DNA of 64,000 nt from Streptomyces sp. NBC_01723 (GCF_036246005.1 NZ_CP109171.1:2158001-2222000); one strand, 5' to 3'. Numbered from the stretch's first letter, positions 26,068 to 35,796 are shown. Translations and numbers: made by a program. The notes: generated by a model from the sequence alone, not told the origin.

Positions 26068-26940
26068 TCAGTCACCCGGCCCGGCGAGGAACTCGCTGAG
26101 GCGGCGGCCCAGCCCGGGCGGCGCGGCCTGCGGCAGCGCGTGATGGGACACGTCCGGCAGGACGGCCACCTCCACGCGCGGCAGCAGCTCCCGCGCCCGG
26201 GCCGCCACCCCGGCGGGGTCATGGGTCCTGCTGTTCCCGGCCAGGAGCAGCAGGACCGGCACGTCCAGTCCGCGCAGCGCGTCGGGCGCCGGACGCGGTC
26301 CGGTCACCGGACGGCGGGCGGGGAAGCCGACGGCAGCCTCCTGGAGGGCGAGCCAGTCCGGGTCGAGTCGGGTCGCACCGGTCTCCCATTCCAGGAAGGC
26401 ACGCGTCCGGCGCGGAGTCGGCCGCAGCAGCACCGGCGCCGCGCGCAGCAGGTAGGCCACCTTGAACCCGGCGAAGCACTGGGTCGGGTCCAGGAGGAAC
26501 AGGCGGCGTACCCGGTCGGGTGCGTGCAGGGCGTACGACAGGGCGATCCAGGCGCCGTAGGAGTGCCCGCCCAGGGCGGCCGCCCGGATGCCGAGGCCGT
26601 CGAGGAGCGCGTCCAGCCAGCCGGTCAGGTCGGCGACCGTGCGGGGGTGACGGTCGCCGGCCGGCGTGCTGCGGCCGGGGGCGCCGATCAGGTCGACGGC
26701 GTGGACCCGGTGGGTGCGGGACAGCTCGGCGGCCTGGGCGTACCAGGAGGCGGAGGTCGCCTCGCCGCCGCCCGGCAGGAGGACGAGCGGCGGGCCGCCG
26801 GCCGGGCCGGTCACATGGACGTACGTCTCGCCGAAGGGCGTGGGTACGGTCACCGACTCGCGCCCGGGCGGCCACTTGGCCATGACCTTGTCGTAGGCGT
26901 CGTGGAAACGGCCGGCGTCGTACGAACCGCGCGCGCTCAT
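26068..26940 (-). CDS. Alpha/beta hydrolase
   Basis: The 290-residue protein has the alpha/beta-hydrolase core: oxyanion strand VLLPGGGEATSASWYAQ, nucleophile elbow GHSYG, the acid loop after LLLLAGNSRTHDP and the catalytic His in PDVSHHALPQ. The substrate is unknown. The ATG at 26940 has AGGGGG eight bases upstream. It diverges from a MarR regulator gene, and the space between them holds a palindrome and direct repeats. The MarR protein therefore probably controls this hydrolase and itself. Confidence 0.88.
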   Translation of the reverse strand: MSARGSYDAGRFHDAYDKVMAKWPPGRESVTVPTPFGETYVHVTGPAGGPPLVLLPGGGEATSASWYAQAAELSRTHRVHAVDLIGAPGRSTPAGDRHPRTVADLTGWLDALLDGLGIRAAALGGHSYGAWIALSYALHAPDRVRRLFLLDPTQCFAGFKVAYLLRAAPVLLRPTPRRTRAFLEWETGATRLDPDWLALQEAAVGFPARRPVTGPRPAPDALRGLDVPVLLLLAGNSRTHDPAGVAARARELLPRVEVAVLPDVSHHALPQAAPPGLGRRLSEFLAGPGD

Positions 26941-27006
26941 GAGCGGTGCCCCCTGACTCTTTCGAGACTCTCCGCCTCTTCCGAGACTCTCCGAGGTTTC
27001 CGATAT

Positions 27007-27025
27007 TATCTCGTGGAGCGAGATA
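27007..27025. promoter_or_regulatory. MarR-type palindromic operator
   Basis: TATCTCGTGGAGCGAGATA has perfect seven-base arms around five bases and lies in the gap between the divergent hydrolase and MarR genes. TATCTCG half-sites of this form are typical MarR targets. Two direct copies of CGAGACTCTCCG (26963-26974 and 26982-26993, 19 bases apart) lie on the hydrolase side and carry the related CGAGA half-site. Confidence 0.7.
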
Positions 27026-27078
27026 CATGCCGGGCGAGACAATAACCCGGAGAGCCGGGGAGCGGGAGAGGAAGACCG

Positions 27079-27537
27079 ATGCCCGACGAGGGACCGGAGA
27101 TGGAGATCGTCCATCTGCTGCGCGCGGTCGCGGTCGAACTGGGCGCGCACAGCACGCGGTTCGCGCAACGCAACGACATGCACCCCACCGACGTCCGCGC
27201 CCTGATCGCGCTGATGGACGCCTCGCGGGCGGGCGAGGAGATGACCGCCGGACGCCTCGGCGCCGCGCTCGGGCTGAACTCGGCGGGGACGACGGCGCTG
27301 GTGGACCGGCTGGAGAAGGCCGGCCACGTGCGGCGGGTGCGCGACGGACGCGACCGGCGCCGGGTCACCGTCGAGGTCGACGAACGGGCCGTCACCCTCG
27401 GCCGGGCCCACTTCGGCCCGCTGATCGGGCGCGCGGTGGACCTGCTGCGCGGGTACGACGGACGGGAGACCGCGGCGATCCGGTCCTTCCTGGCCGGCGT
27501 GCGCGAGGCGGCGGCCGAGGACGGGCGCGCACCGTGA
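27079..27537 (+). CDS. MarR family transcriptional regulator
   Basis: The 152-residue protein has the MarR winged helix: GLNSAGTTALVDRLEKAGHVRRVRDGRDRRRVTVEV covers the recognition helix and wing. It is preceded by the dimerisation helix HLLRAVAVELGAHSTRFA. An upstream GAGAGGAAG supports ATG 27079. It probably represses the divergent hydrolase and its own gene through the operator at 27007-27025, and an aromatic or phenolic ligand would be usual for the family, though unproven here. Confidence 0.9.
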   Translation: MPDEGPEMEIVHLLRAVAVELGAHSTRFAQRNDMHPTDVRALIALMDASRAGEEMTAGRLGAALGLNSAGTTALVDRLEKAGHVRRVRDGRDRRRVTVEVDERAVTLGRAHFGPLIGRAVDLLRGYDGRETAAIRSFLAGVREAAAEDGRAP

Positions 27538-27560
27538 GAGACGGGCCACGCCCACCCCGG

Positions 27561-27598
27561 GTAACACGGGGTTCACACATGGGCAACGGTCGGGAAAT
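27561..27598 (+). promoter_or_regulatory. GlnR operator array upstream of glnII
   Basis: GTAAC, TTCAC, GCAAC and GAAAT occur at 27561, 27572, 27583 and 27594, each five bases long and six bases apart. This is the same four-element architecture as at glnA. TTGACA (27605-27610) follows and may be part of the promoter. GlnR control of glnII is established in S. coelicolor. Confidence 0.85.
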
Positions 27599-27699
27599 CG
27601 CCTGTTGACACGCTGCTGCGCAGTAGACGCGGCGCCCCGGTGCCGCAGCGCCGCAGCACCCGCAAGTGCGCCCAGACCCACCCCGAAGGATGTGGCCCC

Positions 27700-28731
27700 G
27701 TGACCTTCAAGGCTGAGTACATCTGGATCGACGGCACCGAGCCGACGGCCAAGCTCCGTTCCAAGACGAAGATCATCACGGGTGCTCCCGCCGGTCTCGA
27801 CGCCCTGCCGGTCTGGGGCTTCGACGGCTCCTCCACCAACCAGGCCGAGGGCAGCTCCTCGGACTGCGTGCTCAAGCCGGTCTTCTCCTGCCCCGACCCG
27901 ATCCGCGGCGGCGACGACGTCCTGGTGCTGTGCGAGGTCCTGGACACGGACATGACGCCGCACCCGTCCAACACGCGCGCCGCGCTGGCCGAGCTGTCCG
28001 AGCGGTTCGCGGCCCAGGAGCCGATCTTCGGCATCGAGCAGGAGTACACCTTCTTCAAGGGCGCCCGCCCGCTCGGCTTCCCCGAGGGCGGCTTCCCGGC
28101 CGCGCAGGGCGGCTACTACTGCGGTGTCGGCTCGGACGAGATCTTCGGCCGTGACGTCGTCGAGGCGCACCTGGAGAACTGCCTGAAGGCCGGTCTCGGC
28201 ATCTCCGGCATCAACGCCGAGGTCATGCCCGGCCAGTGGGAGTTCCAGGTCGGCCCGCTGGCGCCGCTGGAGGTCTCCGACCAGCTGTGGGTGGCCCGCT
28301 GGCTGCTCTACCGCACCGCCGAGGACTTCGAGGTCTCCGCCACCCTCGACCCCAAGCCGGTCAAGGGCGACTGGAACGGCGCGGGCGCGCACACCAACTT
28401 CTCCACCAGGGCCATGCGCGAGGGCTACGACGCGATCATCACCGCCGCCGAGTCGCTCGGCGAGGGCTCCAAGCCGCTCGACCACGTCAAGAACTACGGC
28501 GCCGGCATCGACGACCGCCTGACCGGCCTGCACGAGACCGCCCCGTGGAACGAGTACTCCTACGGCGTCTCCGACCGCGGTGCCTCGGTGCGCATTCCGT
28601 GGCAGGTCGAGAAGGACGGCAAGGGCTACATCGAGGACCGCCGCCCCAACGCCAACGTCGACCCGTACGTGGTGACCCGCCTGCTCGTCGACACCTGCTG
28701 CTCGGCGCTGGAGAAGGCCGGCCAGGTCTGA
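27700..28731 (+). CDS. glnII: Glutamine synthetase type II
   Basis: GlnII is the eukaryote-like, heat-labile glutamine synthetase found in streptomycetes besides GlnA. The 343-residue product begins VTFKAEYIWIDGTEPTAKLR and contains PVWGFDGSSTNQAEG, IFGIEQEYTF and NGAGAHTNFSTRAMR, all typical of GSII. GTG 27700 follows GAAGGA (27685-27690). A longer frame from 27640 does not resemble the family. GSII is not regulated by adenylylation, so control is expected to be transcriptional, through the upstream array and possibly GlnRII, encoded just downstream. Confidence 0.97.
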   Translation: MTFKAEYIWIDGTEPTAKLRSKTKIITGAPAGLDALPVWGFDGSSTNQAEGSSSDCVLKPVFSCPDPIRGGDDVLVLCEVLDTDMTPHPSNTRAALAELSERFAAQEPIFGIEQEYTFFKGARPLGFPEGGFPAAQGGYYCGVGSDEIFGRDVVEAHLENCLKAGLGISGINAEVMPGQWEFQVGPLAPLEVSDQLWVARWLLYRTAEDFEVSATLDPKPVKGDWNGAGAHTNFSTRAMREGYDAIITAAESLGEGSKPLDHVKNYGAGIDDRLTGLHETAPWNEYSYGVSDRGASVRIPWQVEKDGKGYIEDRRPNANVDPYVVTRLLVDTCCSALEKAGQV

Positions 28732-28748
28732 TCAGGCCCCGCCCGCTT

Positions 28749-28785
28749 CCGAGGGGCGTCCACCGCGACGGTGGGCGCCCCTCGG
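28749..28785 (+). terminator. Terminator after glnII
   Basis: CCGAGGGGC and GCCCCTCGG (28749-28757, 28777-28785) pair perfectly and enclose a second small helix CCACC/GGTGG (28760-28764, 28770-28774). The structure starts 17 bases after the stop. Confidence 0.75.
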
Positions 28786-29276
28786 CGTTGTCGCGTGCCA
28801 TGGCGGCTCACGGTCCGGGAGGGCTTCACCTGCTGCCGCGGCTGCGCGTTCGCCGGGTCCGGGCTGTCCACGGAGGTGGACGGTGATCCGGGCCGCGCGA
28901 TCACCCTCACCCCGCTGAACCGGCGCAGACGGCTGGAGGGATGATCCGGCCGGGGAATACTTCACGCCAGTCCGCGTCCACGCAGTGAGAGGAGTCTCCT
29001 GCCCGGCGCCGCCTTCTGCTTCAATGGGCCCATGGCCAGCTTCCGGAAGTACGCAGCGACGGGTCGCCATGACCTCGAGCCCTTCTGGCCTTCCCGTCAG
29101 CACGACGACTTCGACCGGGTGTGTTGCCGCGCGACGATCGCGCCGGCCCGCTAGAAAGCCGTACACCCCAGGCCTTCGGCCGGCGCGCACGACGTACGTC
29201 CCGCGACGCGCCCGACCATGAACTCGCGCCCGTCGCCCCTCCCGACGAACTTCTCGCGCGAAAGAGCTGACGTCTC
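28786..29276 (+). other. Gene-poor region between glnII and glnRII
   Basis: No recognised gene is present. Two short open frames could be real or remnants. The first, 28795-28944, would encode 49 residues starting VPWRLTVREGFTCCRGC. The second is listed separately at 29032-29154. The rest looks non-coding, and the region must hold the glnRII promoter, which I cannot place with confidence. Confidence 0.45.
29032..29154 (+). CDS. Doubtful 40-residue ORF ahead of glnRII
   Basis: The frame would encode a peptide starting MASFRKYAATGRHDLEPFW, with a Cys-Cys-Arg cluster (TGT TGC CGC) eleven codons before the stop. About 85 percent of its codons end in G or C, which fits coding sequence but also this genome in general. 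No ribosome site is clear. It could be a leader peptide or chance. Confidence 0.2.
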   Translation: MASFRKYAATGRHDLEPFWPSRQHDDFDRVCCRATIAPAR

Positions 29277-29876
<600 letters not shown>

Positions 29877-29935
29877 GCGTCTGCTGTCGGCAGAGCACCG
29901 TTCCGTGCGGGCGGCGGGCCGGGCACAGTGACCGC

Positions 29936-30967
29936 ATGAGGCTACTGGTGCTGGGCGGTACGGAGTTCGTGGGGCGGGCCGTGGTGGAGGAGGCGCTCGG
30001 GCGCGGCTGGGAGGTGACCGTCTTCCACCGCGGGCGGCACGCGCCCCCGCCCGGGGCGCGGGCGCTGCACGGTGACCGCACCGCGCCCGACGGGCTCTCC
30101 GCCCTGGCCGACGGATCCTGGGACGCCGTCGTCGACACCTGGTCGGCGGCGCCCCACGCGGTGCGGGACACGGCGCGGCTGCTGCGCGAGCGCGTCGGCC
30201 GGTACGTGTACGTGTCGAGCTGCTCGGTCTACGCCTGGGCCCCGCCCGCCGGGTACACCGAGGAGGCGCCACTGGTCGAGGGCGCCTCGGCGGACGCCGG
30301 GCAGCTCGACTACGCCCGGGACAAGCGCGGCGCCGAACTCGCCGTGTCGGCCGCCTTCGGCGCGGACCGCTCGGTGCTCGTCAGGGCCGGGCTGATCCTC
30401 GGCCCCTACGAGAACATCGGCCGCCTCCCCTGGTGGCTGAACCGCGTCGCGCGCGGCGGCCCGGTCCTCGCGCCCGGCCCGCACGACCTGCCCCTCCAGT
30501 ACATCGACGTCCGTGACCTCGCCGACTGGGTGCTCGGCGCGGTCGAGCGGGAGCTGAGCGGCCCCTGCAACCTGGTCTCCCCGCCGGGGCACACCACCAT
30601 GGGCGCCCTGCTCGAAGCCTGCGTGCGGACGACGGGCGGCGCCGCGGAGCTGCGCTGGACCGACCCCGGCACCCTGCTCGCCGCCGGTGTCGAGCCCTGG
30701 AGCCAGCTGCCGGTGTGGACGCCGCCGGGCAGCGAACTGCACGACGCCGTGCAGAGCGCGGACGTCTCCCGGGCACTGGCGGCGGGCCTGCGCTGCCGGC
30801 CCGCCGAGGACACCGTCGCCGACACCTGGACCTGGCTGCGCGACATCGGCGGCACGGCACCCCACCGCCCCGACCGCCCGCCGGTCGGCCTGGCCCCGGA
30901 GACGGAGGCGAAGATCCTCGCCGCGGCGGACGGGCCCGGCGGAGGTGTACCTGGCACCACCCCCTGA
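29936..30967 (+). CDS. NAD-dependent epimerase/dehydratase (extended SDR)
   Basis: The 343-residue protein opens MRLLVLGGTEFVGRAVVEEAL, an SDR nucleotide-binding fold with GGTxFVG as in the isoflavone-reductase-like or chloroplast-stem-loop-binding subgroups. SSCSVYAWAPP and the DYARDKRGAE stretch hold the Ser and the YxxxK catalytic residues (YARDK). ATG 29936 begins the fold directly. Its substrate is unknown. It precedes the sensor kinase by 52 bases on the same strand. Confidence 0.85.
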   Translation: MRLLVLGGTEFVGRAVVEEALGRGWEVTVFHRGRHAPPPGARALHGDRTAPDGLSALADGSWDAVVDTWSAAPHAVRDTARLLRERVGRYVYVSSCSVYAWAPPAGYTEEAPLVEGASADAGQLDYARDKRGAELAVSAAFGADRSVLVRAGLILGPYENIGRLPWWLNRVARGGPVLAPGPHDLPLQYIDVRDLADWVLGAVERELSGPCNLVSPPGHTTMGALLEACVRTTGGAAELRWTDPGTLLAAGVEPWSQLPVWTPPGSELHDAVQSADVSRALAAGLRCRPAEDTVADTWTWLRDIGGTAPHRPDRPPVGLAPETEAKILAAADGPGGGVPGTTP

Positions 30968-31019
30968 GCGGGGTGCCCGGCCCCGTGACCGGCGCCGCCG
31001 CCTCCGGAAGACTGACGGC

Positions 31020-32279
31020 ATGAGCATCGAGACGAAGAGCGGGAACCGTACGCAACGCACCCGGGGTGTGGTGCTGTCGGCCGTGCGGGGACTCGCGGTG
31101 GCACTGATCGCCCTGCCCGGGGCGGTGCTGTGCTTCTGCCTGGCGCTGGTGTCGATCGCCCTCGTCCCGATCGGCGTCGGCATCGTCACCACGCCGTGGG
31201 TGCTGACCGGGGTACGGGCGTTCGCGGACTGGCGGCGGCTGCTCGCCGCCCGGTGGGGCGGGGTGCGGATCCCGCGGGCGTACCGGCCGCTGCCCGCGGA
31301 CGCCAACCCGTGGGCGCGCACCTTCGGGATGCTCCGTGACCCGGCGACCTGGCGGGACCTGCTGTGGCTCCCCGTCGACATGACGGCGGGCTTCGTCACC
31401 GCGCTGCTGGCCTTCGCGCTGGCGCTCTACCCGCTGGAGGGCTTCGCGATCGCCGCCGGGCTGTGGCGGGTGCTGCCCGAGGGGTACTGGTACGGGTTCG
31501 TCCGGGTCACCGACCAGACGTCCGCCCTCTACGCCGCGGGCCTCGGGGCGGTGCTGCTCGCCGCCGCCTGCCGGCTCACCCCGCTCCTGCTGCGCGCCCA
31601 CTTCCGGCTCACCGGCGCGGTCCTCGGCTCCGGCCAGGGGGAACTGGCCGAGCGGGTGCGGGTGCTGACCGAGACCCGTCGCGACGCCGTCGACACCTCC
31701 GCCGCCGAACTGCGCCGCATCGAGCGGGACCTGCACGACGGGGCACAGGCCCGCCTGGTCGCCATGGGCATGGACCTCGGCACCGTCGAGGCGCTGCTGG
31801 AGAAGGACCCGGCCAAGGCCCGGGAACTGCTCGCGCAGACCCGTGCCTCCTCCGCCGAGGCCCTGACCGAGCTGCGCGAACTCGTGCGGGGCATCCACCC
31901 GCCGGTGCTCGCCGAGCGGGGTCTGGGCGACGCCGTGCGGGCCCTGGCGCTGCGGCTGCCCGTCGCGTCCGAGGTGAACGTGGATCTGCCCGGCCGCGCC
32001 GACGCGCCGGTGGAGGCCGCCGCCTACTTCGCGGTCAGCGAGGTCCTCACCAACGCCGTCAAGCACTCCGGCGCCGACCGGCTCTGGATCGACGTGCACC
32101 GGGCCGAAGGACGGCTCCGCGTCACCGTCACCGACAACGGCAAGGGCGGCGCGGTGATCGGAGCGGGGTCGGGGCTGGCCGGGGTGGAGCGGCGGCTCGG
32201 TACATTCGACGGCGTCCTGGCCGTCAGCTCGCCCGCGGGCGGCCCCACCATGGTCACCATGGAGATCCCTTGCGCGTAG
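31020..32279 (+). CDS. Sensor histidine kinase (NarL-type partner)
   Basis: The 419-residue protein has paired membrane helices near the N-terminus and again at about 120-200, forming an actinobacterial sensor domain. A HisKA_3 region follows with the phosphorylated His239 in RIERDLHDGAQARL. The ATP-binding domain contains VLTNAVKHSGADRLW and the VTDNGKGGA G box. ATG 31020 was chosen because the membrane domain starts there. Its 3' end overlaps the response regulator gene by 10 bases, so the pair is translationally coupled. The signal is unknown. Confidence 0.92.
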   Translation: MSIETKSGNRTQRTRGVVLSAVRGLAVALIALPGAVLCFCLALVSIALVPIGVGIVTTPWVLTGVRAFADWRRLLAARWGGVRIPRAYRPLPADANPWARTFGMLRDPATWRDLLWLPVDMTAGFVTALLAFALALYPLEGFAIAAGLWRVLPEGYWYGFVRVTDQTSALYAAGLGAVLLAAACRLTPLLLRAHFRLTGAVLGSGQGELAERVRVLTETRRDAVDTSAAELRRIERDLHDGAQARLVAMGMDLGTVEALLEKDPAKARELLAQTRASSAEALTELRELVRGIHPPVLAERGLGDAVRALALRLPVASEVNVDLPGRADAPVEAAAYFAVSEVLTNAVKHSGADRLWIDVHRAEGRLRVTVTDNGKGGAVIGAGSGLAGVERRLGTFDGVLAVSSPAGGPTMVTMEIPCA

Positions 32280-32923
32280 TCCTGGCCGAAGACCTGTTCC
32301 TGCTGCGCGACGGTCTGGTCCGGCTCCTCGAGGCCCACGACTTCGAGATCGCCGCGGCCGTCGAGACCGGCCCCGAGCTGTCCCGGGCCCTGGCCGAACT
32401 GGAACCGGACGTCGCGGTGGTCGACGTACGGCTGCCGCCCACGCTCACCGACGAGGGGCTCCAGTGCGCCCTCCAGGCCCGCCGCGACCGCCCGGGGCTG
32501 CCGGTCCTGGTGCTCTCCCAGCACGTGGAGCAGTTGTACGCGCGCGAGCTGCTGGCCGACGGCGACGGCGGGGTGGGATACCTGCTCAAGGACCGGGTGT
32601 TCGACGCCGAGCAGTTCGTGGACGCCGTACGGCGGGTGGCGGCCGGCGGTACGGCGATGGACCCGCAGGTCATCCAGCAGCTGCTGAGCCGGCGTGCGGC
32701 GGAGGACCGGCCGCTGGAGCGGCTGACGCCCCGGGAGCTGGAGGTGCTGGAGCTGATGGCGCAGGGCCGGACCAACGCGGCGATCGCCGGGCGGCTGGTC
32801 GTGACGGAGCGGGCGATCGCGAAACACACGGCGAACATCTTCGCCAAGTTGAGCCTCGAGGTTTCGGACGACGACAACCGCCGTGTCCTGGCGGTTCTCG
32901 CCTATCTGGACCGCGGACGCTGA
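32270..32923 (+). CDS. LuxR/NarL-family response regulator
   Basis: The 217-residue protein has a receiver domain with acidic residues after the first strand (VLAEDLF), phosphoacceptor Asp52 in VAVVDVRLPP and the conserved Lys in GYLLKDRVF. The C-terminal LuxR helix-turn-helix is LTPRELEVLELMAQGRTNAA. The only fitting start is TTG 32270, five bases after GGAG and inside the kinase gene. It is the cognate partner of the kinase upstream. Its targets cannot be seen from the sequence. Confidence 0.92.
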   Translation: MRVVLAEDLFLLRDGLVRLLEAHDFEIAAAVETGPELSRALAELEPDVAVVDVRLPPTLTDEGLQCALQARRDRPGLPVLVLSQHVEQLYARELLADGDGGVGYLLKDRVFDAEQFVDAVRRVAAGGTAMDPQVIQQLLSRRAAEDRPLERLTPRELEVLELMAQGRTNAAIAGRLVVTERAIAKHTANIFAKLSLEVSDDDNRRVLAVLAYLDRGR

Positions 32924-33067
32924 CCCTTTCGCCCCTCTCACGCGTCCCACGGGCCCCAGCAATCTTTGTGACGGGTGAACACCACTGCGGCGGCTTCCGT
33001 ATCCATGGGAGCCGCTTCACTCCTGTCGGGCGCCCTCGATGCCCCGCAAGGAAGTCAGAGGAGTTCC

Positions 33068-34630
33068 ATGGGACGCAACACAAGAAAACGCCGTTCGCCG
33101 CTGGCCACCAAGGTCGTAGCCGGGGCGGCGGCCCTGGCGGTCGGCGGGGGTGGGCTGGTCTGGGCCAACTTCTACGCCTCGGCGCACGAGTCGGAGTCGT
33201 CGCACAACCGCACCAGGTCCGCGGGGGCGCAGGTCGCCACGATCCAGTGCCCGGACGTCGGCCAGAAGCTGCGGAAGGTGCCGAAGGGGGCACGGGCCGG
33301 GGTCGACAAGGAACTGGCGCAGCTCGACAAGCAGATCACCGAGGCCTACGCACGGCTCGCGTCGACGCGCCAGGCACAGTCCGGTGACGCGAGCTACGTC
33401 CAGAACGCCATCCTCGGCCCCCTCAAGTCCAAGCGGACCGCCGCCCTGGACCGGATCGGGACCAACATCCGGCGGGTGGGCGGCAACGCCCCGCAGGGCC
33501 TCGACGGCTTCGCCGAGTGCCGGGGCATGGGCGTCGACCAGCCGAACGACGGCAACGGGAACGGTGACGAAGGGAACGGCCAGGACGACCAGAACAACGG
33601 CGGCCAGGGCCAGGACAACGGCCAAGGTCAGGACGGCGGCCAGGACGGCGGCCAGGACGGCGGTCAGGACGGCGGCCAGAACCAGGGCGACAACGGCAAC
33701 GGGGCCGCGGGTCCCTTCGCCGAGGACTTCGTGGACATCAACGACGTCCAGCCCGGCTCCAGGGACCTGGAGAACGGCTTCGCCGCCAACGGGGACGGTG
33801 GGTCCCAGGGCTCCTTCACCGCGGTCTGCGGCGTGAACGAGAACAACGTGTTCAACAGCGACAACCTGATCGTCGCCCCCGGTGTCGACAACGGCGCGCA
33901 CCACACGCACGACTACGTCGGCAACCAGGACAACGACGCCTTCTCCAGCGACGAGGACCTCGCGAACGCCGAGACCTCGTGCCAGAACCAGGGCGACAAG
34001 TCCACGTACTACTGGCCGGTACTGCGACTGCAGGACGGTACCCAGGAGTTCGACGCGGGCGACCTGGGCGGTGGCGCCGAGGGCAACGTCGGCAAGATCC
34101 TCAAGGCCTCCGAGGCGGAGATCAAGTTCGTGGGCAACCAGCAGAGCGACGTCGTCGCGATGCCGAAGTTCCTGCGCATCATCACCGGTGACGCCAAGGC
34201 CTTCACCAACGGGGTCGCCAACGCCAACAGCTCCTTCAGCTGCACCGGCTTCGAGGACAGGCAGGTGACGGACAAGTACGTGCTCTGCCCGGAGGGCAGC
34301 CAGGTCGTGCGGACGTCCAACTTCCAGAGCTGCTGGGACGGCCAGAACATCGACAGCGCCAACCACCGCGACCACGTGGCCTTCGTCCAGCAGGACGGCA
34401 GCTGCCCGAACGGCTTCCAGGCGATCCCCCAGCTCCAGGTCCGCCTGGTGTACGACGTGCCCGCCCCGACCGTCGAGAACGGTCAGGTGCAGAACCCGTA
34501 CGCCGTCGACGGTTTCCCGGAGCAGCTGCACAAGCCGATCACCGATCACAACGACTTCATCAACGTGATGGACGAGAACCTGATGAACGAGGTGGTCGAC
34601 TGCATCAACAGCGGCGAGGACTGCCAGTAG
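33068..34630 (+). CDS. Secreted DUF1996 protein with GQD repeat linker
   Basis: The 520-residue protein has a basic head and hydrophobic anchor (about 14-36), a helical region bounded by C61 and C151, and a hydrophilic linker rich in Gln, Asp, Asn and Gly. The linker includes four tandem 12-base units (33629-33676). The C-terminal DUF1996 domain (about 220-510) shows [21 protein letters not shown] and HRDHVAF. DUF1996 occurs in secreted actinobacterial and fungal proteins and has no agreed function. GAGGAG (33058-33063) sets ATG 33068. It follows the two-component genes by 144 bases and ends at a strong terminator. Confidence 0.85.
   Translation: MGRNTRKRRSPLATKVVAGAAALAVGGGGLVWANFYASAHESESSHNRTRSAGAQVATIQCPDVGQKLRKVPKGARAGVDKELAQLDKQITEAYARLASTRQAQSGDASYVQNAILGPLKSKRTAALDRIGTNIRRVGGNAPQGLDGFAECRGMGVDQPNDGNGNGDEGNGQDDQNNGGQGQDNGQGQDGGQDGGQDGGQDGGQNQGDNGNGAAGPFAEDFVDINDVQPGSRDLENGFAANGDGGSQGSFTAVCGVNENNVFNSDNLIVAPGVDNGAHHTHDYVGNQDNDAFSSDEDLANAETSCQNQGDKSTYYWPVLRLQDGTQEFDAGDLGGGAEGNVGKILKASEAEIKFVGNQQSDVVAMPKFLRIITGDAKAFTNGVANANSSFSCTGFEDRQVTDKYVLCPEGSQVVRTSNFQSCWDGQNIDSANHRDHVAFVQQDGSCPNGFQAIPQLQVRLVYDVPAPTVENGQVQNPYAVDGFPEQLHKPITDHNDFINVMDENLMNEVVDCINSGEDCQ
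33629..33676 (+). repeat. 12-base tandem repeat inside the DUF1996 gene
   Basis: CAGGACGGCGGC is repeated four times with one change (GGT in the third unit) and encodes Gln-Asp-Gly-Gly. The unit is a multiple of three, so copy number could change the linker length without breaking the frame. Confidence 0.8.
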
Positions 34631-34656
34631 TCCTCACCGGAACGGGGTGAGCAGGC

Positions 34657-34693
34657 GAAGGGGCCGGTGGCGGATTCCGCCACCGGCCCCTTC
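34657..34693 (+). terminator. Terminator between DUF1996 and lipoprotein genes
   Basis: Perfect 17-base arms (GAAGGGGCCGGTGGCGG and its complement) enclose ATT. The hairpin lies between convergent genes, 27 bases after the DUF1996 stop and 16 bases from the lipoprotein stop, so it can act both ways. Confidence 0.85.
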
Positions 34694-34709
34694 GTCGTGC
34701 CCCAGGGGG

Positions 34710-35150
34710 TCAGCCGCCGTGCCCGGAGTGTTCACCGCCGTCGGCCGAGTGGCCACCGCCGCCGTGCACCGTTCCCTGCTCCAGGGTGCCGCCGAGCCTG
34801 CCGCGCAGGCCGGCGACGACGTCCTCGTGGCCGACGGCGACCCACTTGCGGCCGACGAGGTAGAACCCGCCGTAGTCCTTGGCGGTGTTGATCCACTCAC
34901 GCTGGCCGCGGTCGGTGGAGAAGGTGGCGAGGACGTACCGCTCGTCGCCCTTCTCGCAGATGGCCTGACGGATGGTGTCGGCGTCGGTCTGCATGTTCGG
35001 GGCGCACTTCGCCTCGGCGGCCAGGTGTTCCAGGCTGCCGGTCGCCGTCTCGGGCACGGCGTCCTCGCCGTCACCGCCGGATCCGCAGCCCGTCAGCGCC
35101 AGTACCGCCGCCAGGGCGGCCGTCGCGAGCATGGGTCGGGTCAGCCTCAT
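34710..35150 (-). CDS. Small lipoprotein
   Basis: The 146-residue precursor has a classic lipobox, ALTGC, with C22 as the lipidated residue after a short hydrophobic signal (MLATAALAAVLALTG). The mature part has two further cysteines (AEAKCAP and QAICEKG), a compact region with REWINTAKDYGGFYLVGRKW, and a Gly/His-rich tail (TVHGGGGHSADGGEHSGHGG is nearly its full length) that could bind metal. GGAGGA precedes ATG 35150. I recognise no named family. Confidence 0.8.
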   Translation of the reverse strand: MRLTRPMLATAALAAVLALTGCGSGGDGEDAVPETATGSLEHLAAEAKCAPNMQTDADTIRQAICEKGDERYVLATFSTDRGQREWINTAKDYGGFYLVGRKWVAVGHEDVVAGLRGRLGGTLEQGTVHGGGGHSADGGEHSGHGG

Positions 35151-35286
35151 GTGTTCCTCCGGTCCGTTCCGGCGACATGCCGCACGGAGCCCCGGCAAGG
35201 GGCTCTGGTCATCGGTACGGGCGCGGGACCCGAAGTATTCACGGATGCGGGTGACCTTCTGGTGGTACCCGTGCGAAAGTGGCGCC

Positions 35287-35796
35287 GTGGACCAGGACTG
35301 GGAAGACCGCGTGAATGCCGCATGGACGGCGTTCGACGCCTACGCCGGAGACGACGCCGCCGAGTTCCGGGCGGTGATCGACGCCCTCGCCGACGAACTG
35401 CCGGCGGACAGTCCGCTCGCCCTGTTCGAGAGGGCCTGCGCCTGGGACTCCACCGGCCACTCCGACCGCGCCGTGCCCCTGTACCGGGAGGCCCTGGAGC
35501 GCGGGCTCGCCGAGGCGAGCGCCTACAAGGGGCGCCGGGCGAAGATCCAGCTCTCCAGTTCCCTGCGCAACACCGGGCATCCGGAGGAGGGCGTGAAGCT
35601 GCTCTCGCCGGAACTGGTGGCGCCCTCGGACGAGTTGGACGACGCGGTCCGGGCCACGCTGGCGCTGTGCCTGTCGAGCATGGGCCGCGACCGGGAGGGC
35701 CTGTCGCTGGTGCTCGGCGCCCTGGCGCCCCATCTCCCGCGCTACCAGCGGTCGATGGCCACCTACGCCCGGCTGCTGGTGGAGCCGGAGGAGTAG
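35287..35796 (+). CDS. Tetratricopeptide-repeat protein
   Basis: The 169-residue protein is all helical. Its core has TPR-like pairs (SPLALFERACAWDSTGHSDRAVPLYREALERG and the following IQLSSSLRNTGHPEEGVKLL), which usually mediate protein contacts. GTG 35287 encodes VDQDWEDRVNAAW, typical of the family start, although the frame is open further upstream. No clear ribosome site was found. Its partner is unknown; the neighbouring genes give no hint. Confidence 0.75.
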   Translation: MDQDWEDRVNAAWTAFDAYAGDDAAEFRAVIDALADELPADSPLALFERACAWDSTGHSDRAVPLYREALERGLAEASAYKGRRAKIQLSSSLRNTGHPEEGVKLLSPELVAPSDELDDAVRATLALCLSSMGRDREGLSLVLGALAPHLPRYQRSMATYARLLVEPEE

